Origin: Clostridia bacterium
GTDB lineage: Bacteria; Bacillota; Clostridia; Oscillospirales; Butyricicoccaceae
Length of the DNA: 8,901 bases
Direction of reading: 5' to 3'
Assembly (NCBI GenBank): GCA_017547995.1
Contig: JAFYNW010000224.1
Coordinates: forward strand, 1-8,901
Part shown: positions 1 through 7,500 of the stretch, piece after piece
Layout: the number at the start of each line of letters is the position of its first letter
Numbering within the stretch: position 1 is the stretch's first letter
Translations under genes and position numbers: made by a program
Notes under the pieces: generated by a model
What the model saw: the letters and a program-made list of their open reading frames with translations, nothing else
Told to the model about the DNA's origin: nothing
Database searches by the model: none

Positions 1-554
<554 letters not shown>

Positions 555-611
555 TTGAGTTTCCTCCTTGATAAAAATCAATAATAATTATTGTTGGATG
601 TCAATAATCCT

Positions 612-640
612 ATTATATTGTATTTCTATTAAAAAATCAA
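612..640 (-). promoter_or_regulatory. Sigma-A promoter for tuf in the fusA-tuf gap
   Basis: On the minus strand a TTGATT -35 box (635-640) and a perfect TATAAT -10 box (612-617) are separated by exactly 17 bases. The stretch just upstream is A/T-rich and could act as an UP element. Transcription would start near 605, giving a leader of about 50 bases before the tuf start at 554. This would let EF-Tu, needed in large excess over EF-G, be made independently of the str operon promoter. A TTGACA at 599-604 has no good -10 box at a suitable distance and was not chosen. Confidence 0.75.
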
Positions 641-667
641 TAGCTAATACTGAAATTTTTCTAAAAA

Positions 668-2773
668 TTACTTGCCTTCGATGAGCTTTGTCTGAATGTT
701 CTTAGGGAGTTCAGTATAGTGGGAAGGTTCCATTGTGTACTGACCACGGCCCTGTGTTCTGGAACGCATATCTGTTGCGTAGCCGAACATTTCAGAAAGT
801 GGAACGAATGCGAGAATCTGCTGAGCACCAGCAACTGCTTCCATACCCTGGATCTGACCACGGCGGGAGTTGAGGTCACCGATAACGTCGCCCATGTATT
901 CTTCTGGAACGATAACGTTAACTCTCATGATAGGTTCCATGATAACTGGATCTGCCTTCTTGAGAGCATCCTTGAGAGCCATAGAACCAGCAATCTTAAA
1001 TGCCATTTCAGAGGAGTCAACTTCATGGTAAGAACCATCATAAAGTGTAACCTTGATGTCAACAACGTTGTAACCAGCGAGTACACCGGACTGCATTGCG
1101 CCCTGGATACCCTGGTTGATTGGTTCGATGTATTCCTTTGGAATAGCACCACCAACGACCTTATTGATAAATTCGTAGCCCTTGCCGCTTTCGTTTGGTT
1201 CAACAGTGATCTTACAGTGACCATACTGACCCTTACCACCGGACTGACGAGCATACTTTGTATCGGAATCTGCGCTCTTGCGGATTGTTTCCTTATAAGC
1301 AACCTGTGGAGCACCAACGTTAGCTTCAACCTTAAATTCACGGAGGAGACGGTCTACGATAATTTCGAGGTGGAGTTCACCCATACCTGCGATGATTGTC
1401 TGACCTGTTTCTTCGTCTGTATAAGTTCTGAATGTTGGGTCTTCTTCAGCGAGCTTAGCGAGAGCGATACCCATCTTTTCCTGACCAGCCTTTGTCTTTG
1501 GCTCGATAGCAACACGGATAACTGGTTCTGGGAATTCCATAGATTCAAGAATGATTGGATTCTTTTCGTCACAGAGTGTGTCACCTGTTGTTGTATTCTT
1601 AAGACCTACAGCTGCAGCGATGTCACCGGAGTATACTGTGTCGATATCTTCACGGTGGTTAGCGTGCATCTGGAGAATACGGCCGAGACGTTCGCGGTTT
1701 CTCTTTGTGGAGTTGAGGACGTGGGAGCCTGCATTGATTGTACCGGAATATACACGGAAGAAGCAGAGCTTACCTACGAATGGGTCTGTCATAATCTTAA
1801 ATGCCAATGCGGAGAAAGGAGCGTTATCGTCGGATGGACGAGAATCTGCATCGCCTGTTTCTGGGTCGATACCTGCGATGTCCTTCTTATCGAGTGGGGA
1901 TGGCATATATTCGATTACTGCGTCAAGGAGCTTCTGTACGCCCTTGTTTCTGTAAGATGTACCGCAGATAACTGGGATCATCTTAACGTCGAGTGTTGCC
2001 TTACGGATAGCAGTCTTGATCATGTCTTCAGGAACTTCTTCACCTTCGAGGTAAAGCATCATGATTTCATCATCATATTCGGAAACTGCTTCCAAAAGCT
2101 TGATACGATATTCTTCAGCAAGGTCAGCCATATCTTCTGGGATATCGCCTACTGTGATGTCCTTACCGAGGTTATCGTTATAGATATAGGACTTCATTTC
2201 TACGAGGTCAATGATGCCCTTGAACTGATCTTCAGCACCGATTGGGAGCTGGATTGGAACTGGATTACACTTCAAACGATCGCGCATCATCTGAACGACG
2301 CGATAGAAGTCTGCGCCCATGATGTCCATCTTGTTGACGTAAGCCATACGTGGAACATGGTACTTGTCAGCCTGACGCCATACTGTTTCAGACTGTGGTT
2401 CAACACCACCCTTAGCACAGAGTACTGTTACAGAGCCGTCGAGAACACGGAGTGAACGTTCAACTTCAACTGTAAAGTCTACGTGACCTGGTGTATCAAT
2501 GATGTTGATACGGTGCTCAAGAGCACCTGGCTTCTTCTTTGTCTGCTGTTCAAGTGTCCAGTGACATGTTGTAGCAGCGGAAGTGATTGTGATACCACGT
2601 TCCTGTTCCTGAGCCATCCAGTCCATAGTTGCTGTACCATCGTGTGTATCACCGATTTTATAGTTAATACCTGTGTAATAGAGGATACGCTCGGATGTTG
2701 TTGTCTTACCAGCATCGATATGAGCCATGATACCAATATTACGAGTACGCTCTAATGGATATTGTCTTGCCAT
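668..2773 (-). CDS. fusA: Elongation factor G (EF-G)
   Basis: EF-G is the GTPase that drives movement of tRNA and mRNA through the ribosome. The 701-residue protein is full length (family about 690-705). The G domain shows AHIDAGKTT (17-25), RGITITSAATT of switch I (59-69), DTPGH (93-97) and NKMD (147-150), with CGTSYRNKG (270-278) in the position of the fifth motif. Domains II-V follow; the GGKGQYGHCKI stretch marks domain IV. The ATG start matches the normal N-terminus and has an AAAGGA-type ribosome binding site within 2782-2788. It is 51 bases downstream of rpsG, with tuf next, the classical str order, which marks it as the housekeeping EF-G and not a TetM-like protection protein or a paralogue. 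Residues 70-87 form a longer loop after switch I than in B. subtilis EF-G. A 578-codon stretch (719-2452) contains no TTA, CTA or TCA codon, a sign of very high expression. Confidence 0.98.
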   Translation of the reverse strand: MARQYPLERTRNIGIMAHIDAGKTTTSERILYYTGINYKIGDTHDGTATMDWMAQEQERGITITSAATTCHWTLEQQTKKKPGALEHRINIIDTPGHVDFTVEVERSLRVLDGSVTVLCAKGGVEPQSETVWRQADKYHVPRMAYVNKMDIMGADFYRVVQMMRDRLKCNPVPIQLPIGAEDQFKGIIDLVEMKSYIYNDNLGKDITVGDIPEDMADLAEEYRIKLLEAVSEYDDEIMMLYLEGEEVPEDMIKTAIRKATLDVKMIPVICGTSYRNKGVQKLLDAVIEYMPSPLDKKDIAGIDPETGDADSRPSDDNAPFSALAFKIMTDPFVGKLCFFRVYSGTINAGSHVLNSTKRNRERLGRILQMHANHREDIDTVYSGDIAAAVGLKNTTTGDTLCDEKNPIILESMEFPEPVIRVAIEPKTKAGQEKMGIALAKLAEEDPTFRTYTDEETGQTIIAGMGELHLEIIVDRLLREFKVEANVGAPQVAYKETIRKSADSDTKYARQSGGKGQYGHCKITVEPNESGKGYEFINKVVGGAIPKEYIEPINQGIQGAMQSGVLAGYNVVDIKVTLYDGSYHEVDSSEMAFKIAGSMALKDALKKADPVIMEPIMRVNVIVPEEYMGDVIGDLNSRRGQIQGMEAVAGAQQILAFVPLSEMFGYATDMRSRTQGRGQYTMEPSHYTELPKNIQTKLIEGK

Positions 2774-2824
2774 CTTAACTTTCCTTTCTCTTTAATAAAG
2801 ATACTGTTTTACACACAACAGAGA

Positions 2825-3295
2825 TTAGAATCTGTAGTGAGCAAATGCCTTATTAGCTTCTGCCATTCTGTGTGTATCGTCACGCTTCTTAACAGAGCCA
2901 CCTGCGCCGTTAATAGCGTCCATGATTTCGTTTGCAAGACGTTCCTTCATTGTCTTTTCGTTTCTTGCACGAGAATATGTTGTGATCCATCTAAGACCAA
3001 GTGTGATACGGCGTTCTGGACGAACTTCCATTGGAACCTGGTATGTTGCACCACCAACTCTTCTTGCCTTGATTTCGAGAGCAGGCATAATGTTTTCCAT
3101 AGCCTCTTCGAAAGCTTCTGTTGGGTTCTTTCCTGTTTTTTCTCTTACGATTTCGAATGCATCGTACACGATCTTCTGAGCAACGCCCTTCTTACCATCA
3201 AGCATAATGTTGTTGATGAGCTTAGTTACGAGCTTGGAATTGTAAACTGGGTCTACAAGTACATCTCTCTTAGGTACATTTCCTCTTCTTGGCAC
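2825..3295 (-). CDS. rpsG: 30S ribosomal protein S7, GTG start
   Basis: S7 binds the 3' major domain of 16S rRNA, starts assembly of the small-subunit head and lines the tRNA exit site. Translating from GTG at 3293-3295 gives 156 residues, the usual length, beginning MPRRGNVPKRDVLVDPVYNS as expected for bacterial S7. The RRVGGATYQVPMEVRPERR stretch (about 78-96) is the conserved beta-ribbon, and the protein ends in AHYRF. The reading frame stays open upstream to an ATG at 3418, but the extra 41 residues do not resemble S7 and lie in the rpsL-rpsG gap. A strong AAGGAGGG at 3303-3310, 7 bases before the GTG, settles the start. The gene is 179 bases downstream of rpsL and 51 bases upstream of fusA. 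In E. coli S7 represses its own operon by binding the rpsL-rpsG spacer; a structured spacer here makes similar control possible but unproven. Confidence 0.97.
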   Translation of the reverse strand: MPRRGNVPKRDVLVDPVYNSKLVTKLINNIMLDGKKGVAQKIVYDAFEIVREKTGKNPTEAFEEAMENIMPALEIKARRVGGATYQVPMEVRPERRITLGLRWITTYSRARNEKTMKERLANEIMDAINGAGGSVKKRDDTHRMAEANKAFAHYRF

Positions 3296-3302
3296 TTTGC
3301 TT

Positions 3303-3310
3303 CCCTCCTT
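3303..3310 (-). promoter_or_regulatory. Ribosome binding site that fixes the GTG start of rpsG
   Basis: The minus strand reads AAGGAGGG, an almost complete match to the 16S rRNA 3' end, with a 7-base spacer to the GTG at 3293-3295. It decides between this start and the upstream in-frame ATG at 3418, which would give an S7 with an abnormal 41-residue extension. Confidence 0.9.
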
Positions 3311-3363
3311 CAAATTAATGATTTCATAGGTACTCAAAAGCACGCTGAGCTTCTGTATGTGTC

Positions 3364-3418
3364 TTGTTTGGATATGCCCCATATAAAATAACAATATATA
3401 TGAATAGCAACCAAACAA
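3364..3418 (-). promoter_or_regulatory. Extended imperfect hairpin in the rpsL-rpsG spacer; possible S7 operator
   Basis: The outer arms, TTGTTTGG (3411-3418) and CCAAACAA (3364-3371) on the minus strand, are perfectly complementary over 8 bases. Inside them TGC (3407-3409) can pair with GCA (3375-3377), and CATATA (3397-3402) with TATATG (3380-3385), the last extended by two U-G pairs and capped by an 11-base loop. The structure is interrupted by small internal loops. It ends 68 bases before the rpsG start. A second small hairpin (3416-3433, CAAAGC/GCTTTG) shares three bases with the outer arm and could compete with it. There is no T-run after the long hairpin, so it is not a terminator. The role as an S7 binding site is inferred only from position. 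Confidence 0.4.
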
Positions 3419-3474
3419 AGCTACACTGCTTTGCTGCGTTTTTCTAGCTTACCTTAAAGTGTTGTTTGTTTAAA

Positions 3475-3897
3475 TTACTTCTTACCTGCTTTAGGTCTCT
3501 TTGCACCGTACTTGGAACGGCTCTGCTTACGGTTGTTAACACCCTGTGTATCGAGTGTACCGCGAATGATGTGGTAACGTACACCAGGAAGGTCCTTTAC
3601 ACGACCGCCGCGAATCATAACTACGGAGTGTTCCTGAAGGTTATGACCTACGCCTGGGATGTAGCCCCAAACTTCCATACCGTTTGTAAGGCGTACACGA
3701 GCAACCTTACGGAGAGCGGAGTTTGGCTTTTTAGGTGTCATTGTCTTAACTGTTGTGCAGACACCTCTCTTCTGTGGAGAAGACTGGTTTGTAGCTACCT
3801 TCTTCTTAGAGTTGTAACCCTTCTGAAGAGCTGGTGCTGTAGACTTTGTAGCAAGTACATTACGACCATTTCTAACTAACTGGTTAAATGTTGGCAT
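3475..3897 (-). CDS. rpsL: 30S ribosomal protein S12
   Basis: S12 sits at the decoding centre of the small subunit and controls accuracy of codon reading. The 140-residue protein has the Firmicutes-type N-terminal section (about 13 residues longer than in E. coli before PQKRGVCT, residues 41-48). Conserved blocks are TPKKPNSALRK (54-64), GHNLQEHSV (84-92) and GGRVKDLPGVRYH (97-109). The positions changed in classical streptomycin-resistant mutants, K56 (E. coli Lys43), K101 and P104, all carry the sensitive-type residues, and D102 is the aspartate that RimO methylthiolates in E. coli. Residues 77-78 are Trp-Gly in EVWGYIPG, where E. coli and B. subtilis have Thr-Ser or Thr-Ala. AAGGAGG at 3903-3909, 5 bases before the ATG, supports the start. 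The gene follows the L7Ae-like gene by about 55 bases, so the two are probably co-transcribed. Confidence 0.98.
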   Translation of the reverse strand: MPTFNQLVRNGRNVLATKSTAPALQKGYNSKKKVATNQSSPQKRGVCTTVKTMTPKKPNSALRKVARVRLTNGMEVWGYIPGVGHNLQEHSVVMIRGGRVKDLPGVRYHIIRGTLDTQGVNNRKQSRSKYGAKRPKAGKK

Positions 3898-3952
3898 AAT
3901 TTCCTCCTTCTTTATATATTGTTATTTTAGACCCATACGGGAATAAACGAAT

Positions 3953-4195
3953 TTAGAGAAGTATTGCTGCGGCTGCAGTATTTACTTCGATTCCGAGTGC
4001 GTGTCCCATTTCTTTCATCGAAGGAACTTCGATAACCGGCACACTTAACTCTTTACATAACTGTGAGAGCGGAATTCTTACGTGACTTTCGGCATCGGTC
4101 GCTATGTAGACGACCTTTGCGGTGCTGTTTTTCACAGCTCTTGTTGTCTGTTTCAAGCCGATCACATGTTTATTTTTAATCAGTTCTGACAACAT
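3953..4195 (-). CDS. rplGB: L7Ae-family K-turn RNA-binding protein (YbxF type)
   Basis: This is a small L7Ae/L30e/S12e/Gadd45-fold protein like YbxF of B. subtilis, which sits at the same place between rpoC and rpsL and binds kink-turn RNA. Its cellular role is unsettled. Family marks are GLKQTTRAVKN near the N-terminus, VVYIATDA in the middle, and GIEVNTAAAAI at the C-terminus. Starting at the ATG at 4193-4195 gives 80 residues, close to YbxF at about 82, with GGAGG at 4200-4204. A longer version from ATG at 4246 (97 residues) is possible and has a GGAG 6 bases upstream. However, that ATG lies only about 13 bases from the predicted transcription start, and the extra 17 residues have no counterpart in YbxF. 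The gene is first in the str transcript. It uses TTA, TCA and ATA codons, which rpoC and fusA largely avoid, suggesting lower expression. Family is confident; the start is less so. Confidence 0.88.
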   Translation of the reverse strand: MLSELIKNKHVIGLKQTTRAVKNSTAKVVYIATDAESHVRIPLSQLCKELSVPVIEVPSMKEMGHALGIEVNTAAAAILL

Positions 4196-4199
4196 TCTT

Positions 4200-4204
4200 C
4201 CTCC
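4200..4204 (-). promoter_or_regulatory. Ribosome binding site supporting the internal start of the L7Ae-like gene
   Basis: The minus strand reads GGAGG four bases before the ATG at 4193-4195. The spacing is short but workable. It favours the 80-residue product over the 97-residue one from the ATG at 4244-4246, whose only signal is GGAG near the predicted 5' end of the mRNA. Confidence 0.5.
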
Positions 4205-4265
4205 AAAAGCACGGTCTAATGAAGATATTTCGCAATCTTCACCCATTTTGTGCTCCCAAGATGAA

Positions 4266-4294
4266 ATTATAACATATCAGATACTCACTGTCAA
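4266..4294 (-). promoter_or_regulatory. Perfect-consensus sigma-A promoter of the str operon
   Basis: The minus strand carries TTGACA (4289-4294), a 17-base spacer and TATAAT (4266-4271), matching the sigma-A/sigma-70 consensus at all twelve positions. The roughly 30 bases upstream of the -35 box are rich in A and T runs and look like an UP element. Transcription should start near 4259. The position just before the L7Ae-like gene and after the rpoC terminator makes it the main promoter for the L7Ae-like gene, rpsL, rpsG, fusA and, by read-through, tuf. Confidence 0.92.
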
Positions 4295-4359
4295 GCAAAA
4301 AATTGAAAATCAACAAAAAATTATTTTTGTTTATATTTCCTAAATATTTGCCTTGATTT

Positions 4360-4375
4360 TTGGTACTTTTACCAA
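4360..4375. repeat. Short perfect inverted repeat in the rpoC downstream gap
   Basis: TTGGTA and TACCAA flank a four-base centre, a 6-base-pair hairpin on either strand. Neither strand has a T-run after it, so it is not a terminator. It lies about 65 bases upstream of the -35 box of the str promoter. It could be a protein binding site or chance; nothing in the sequence decides. Confidence 0.3.
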
Positions 4376-4478
4376 GAGATATATTACCACACCGAAACTG
4401 AAAATGCAAGTATTTTTTTCGCAAAATACAATATTTTTTTCATGCCCTTTTCCCTGCTGATTTCAGTGAGTTAAAGAC

Positions 4479-4511
4479 AAAAAATATCCTGCACTTTGCA
4501 GTGCAGGATAT
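4479..4511 (-). terminator. Rho-independent terminator of rpoC (rpoBC transcript)
   Basis: On the minus strand a perfect 12-base-pair stem (4500-4511 with 4484-4495) closes on a GCAA loop, a stable GNRA tetraloop, and is followed at once by five T residues (4479-4483). It begins about 19 bases after the rpoC stop codon. The plus strand has no T-run on its other side, so termination is one-directional. It should end most rpoBC transcription before the str promoter. Confidence 0.93.
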
Positions 4512-4530
4512 CATAATTATAATTGAGTGA

Positions 4531-7500
4531 TTATTCTTCGTCAGCAACTTCGACCACTTCGTTGTAGGAAACGTCGTTGTAGATATCCAAGCCGGAACCA
4601 GCTGGGATAAGCTTACCGATGATAACGTTTTCCTTAAGACCGAGGAGTGGGTCAACCTTACCCTTGATAGCAGCTTCTGTAAGAACTCTTGTTGTTTCCT
4701 GGAAGGAAGCAGCGGAGAGGAAGGAATCTGTTGCAAGGGAAGCCTTTGTGATACCGAGAAGTGTTGGGGAGCAAGTAGCCATTTCGTATTCTCTGCCGTC
4801 TTCCTTGCCCTTTGCGATAAGAGCGTCGTTAGCGTCTTCGAATTCGAGGAGGTCTACCATTACGCCTGGGAGGAGATCTGTATCACCGACTGTTTCAACG
4901 CGAACCTTTCTCATCATCTGACGAGCAATAACTTCAACGTGTCTGTCGTTGATATCTACACCCTGCTGACGGTAAACTCGCTGAACTTCCTGAATGATAT
5001 ATTCACGAACAGCGGATGGGCCTCTTGTTCTGAGAACATCGTGTGGGTTATAAACACCTTCGATGATTTCGTCACCCTTGTTTACTGTACCTTCGTTAAC
5101 AACCTTGAGAGGAATGTTAGCTGGGATCTGGTATGTCTTAGCTTCACCGTCTTCGCTTGTAACTGTTACAGCGTTCATTGTGCCGCGCTTACCTTCTTCG
5201 ATTCTTACTGTACCTGTAAGGTCGGAGAGGATAGCTGTCTTCTTTGGCTTACGAGCTTCGAAGATTTCTTCAACTCGTGGAAGACCCTGTGTAATATCGT
5301 TACCAGCGATACCACCTGTATGGAACGTACGCATTGTAAGCTGTGTACCAGGTTCACCGATGGACTGAGCAGCGATGATACCAACTGCTTCACCGATACC
5401 GATTGGTTCTTCGGAAGCGAGGTTGGAGCCATAGCACTTAGCACAGATACCGAATCTTGCACGGCATTCGAGAGCTGTTCTGATTTCAACTTCTGTGATA
5501 CCAGCTGCGATAATCTTATCTGCAGAAGCATCGTTCATGATTTCATCCTTGGAAGCGAGAACTTCGCCTGTTTCAGGATGGAGAACGTCGTTTACAGGAT
5601 ATCTGCCAACAAGTCTGTCCTTGAATGGCTCGATGACCTGATTGCCGTCTACGATTTCGCGTGCCATGATACCCTTTGTGCAGCCACAATCTTCTTCTCT
5701 GATGATAACGTCCTGAGAAACGTCAACGAGTCGACGTGTGAGGTAACCGGAGTCAGCAGTACGGAGCGCTGTATCAGCAAGACCCTTACGAGCACCTCTG
5801 GAGGAGATGAAGTATTCAAGAACCGAAAGACCTTCACGGAAGTTGGACTTGATTGGGATTTCGATTGTCTTACCAGCTGTATTAGCCATAAGACCACGCA
5901 TACCTGCAAGCTGACGGAGCTGGTTGATAGAACCTCGAGCACCGGATGTGGACATCATATTGATTGGGTTGAACTTTGCAAGGTGGTTGGAAAGAGCGTT
6001 TGTAACGTCCTTTGTTGTCTTATCCCATTCTTCAACGATGAGACGGTAACGTTCTTCGTCTGTGATAAGACCGCGCTTGAACTGTCTGTCGATAGTAGCA
6101 ACGCGCTTTTCTGTCTCTGCGATGAGAGTATATTTTGCATCAGGAATGCTCATGTCAGCAACGGAAACTGTTGCAGCACCGATTGTGGAGTACTTAAAGC
6201 CGAGAGCCTTGATCTTATCGAGAACTTCAGCTGTAAGTGCGAAGCCGTGCTTCTTGATGCACTTCTTGATGATAGCGGAAAGCTGCTTCTTGCCGCAAGT
6301 GAAGTTAACTTCGAAATCGAACATTGTTTCAGGATTTTCTCTGTCTACAAAGCCGATATCCTGTGGGATTGCGTTATTGAAGATAAGACGGCCTACTGTG
6401 ATAGGAACGATCTTGCTCTTCATTTCGCCGTTGACTTCCTTGAATACTCTTACCTTGATAGGAGCGTGGATGCCAACGATACCCTTGTCGTAAGCGAGGA
6501 GCGCTTCATCTGCGTCAACAAAGATCTTGCCTGTACCCTTTTCTTCTTCATTGTCAATTGTGAGGTAGTATGGGCCAAGAACAAGGTCCTGGTTAGGAAC
6601 AGCAACAGGAGCACCGTCCTGTGGCTTGAGGAGGTTGTTTGCAGAGAGCATGAGAAGTCTTGCTTCAGCCTGTGCTTCTGCAGAGAGCGGTACGTGAACA
6701 GCCATCTGGTCACCGTCGAAGTCGGCGTTGTAAGCTGTACATACGAGTGGGTGGAGCTTAAGTGCTCTGCCTTCTACGAGAATTGGTTCGAAAGCCTGGA
6801 TACCAAGTCTGTGGAGTGTAGGAGCACGGTTGAGGAGAACCGGGTGTTCCTTGATGATTACGTCAAGTGCATCCCATACTTCTGTGTTAGCTCTTTCAAC
6901 CATCTTCTTAGCGCTCTTGATGTTATTTGCAAGGCCGTCTGCCACGAGCTTGTTCATGATAAATGGCTTGAAGAGTTCGAGAGCCATTTCCTTTGGCAGA
7001 CCGCACTGGAAGATCTTGAGGTCAGGACCAACAACGATAACCGAACGACCGGAATAGTCAACACGCTTACCGAGGAGGTTCTGTCTGAATCGACCCTGCT
7101 TACCCTTGAGCATATCGGAGAGAGACTTGAGAGCTCTGTTGTTAGGACCTGTGACAGGGCGGCCTCTTCTGCCGTTGTCGATGAGAGCATCGACTGCTTC
7201 CTGAAGCATTCTCTTTTCGTTTCTTACGATGATGTCAGGAGCCTTGAGTTCGAGGAGCTTCTTGAGTCGGTTGTTTCTGTTGATAACTCTTCTGTAGAGA
7301 TCATTGAGGTCGGACGTTGCGAAGCGGCCACCGTCGAGCTGAACCATTGGTCTGATTTCAGGTGGGATAACTGGAAGCACGTCCATGATCATCCATTCAG
7401 GCTTGTTGCCGGACTTTCTGAAGGATTCAACAACTTCGAGACGCTTTGTGATACGTACTCTGTTCTGACCGATAGCGTCCTTGAGTTCTTCGCGAAGCTC

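Noticed and set aside
579..593. Inverted repeat of 7 bases around a single base in the tuf leader
   Set aside because: Made only of A/T except its ends, with a one-base centre that cannot form a loop; likely chance.
555..667. Terminator between fusA and tuf
   Set aside because: No GC-containing stem followed by a T-run is present, so read-through from fusA into tuf is expected.
719..2455. 578-codon plus-strand reading frame opposite fusA
   Set aside because: Same cause: codon-aligned shadow of fusA, no known protein features and no ribosome binding site or promoter that I can see.
2762..3391. 209-codon plus-strand reading frame opposite rpsG
   Set aside because: Shadow of S7 with no protein-like features; the gene underneath is unmistakable.
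3296..3418. N-terminal extension of S7 from the ATG at 3418
   Set aside because: The 41 extra residues do not match S7, cover the structured spacer, and lack a ribosome binding site as good as the one before the GTG.
3385..3420. Possible promoter for rpsG-fusA in the rpsL-rpsG spacer (TATATT-like -10)
   Set aside because: No acceptable -35 box at the right distance; the AT-rich bases are better explained as the loop of the hairpin.
4383..4411. Second possible promoter, TTGCAT-17-TAATAT on the minus strand
   Set aside because: Only 3 of 6 and 4 of 6 bases match the consensus; in such AT-rich DNA this is expected by chance, and a perfect promoter lies downstream.
4239..4424. 61-codon minus-strand frame across the rpoC downstream gap
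   Set aside because: It runs through the str promoter and into the next gene in another frame, with no coding signal.
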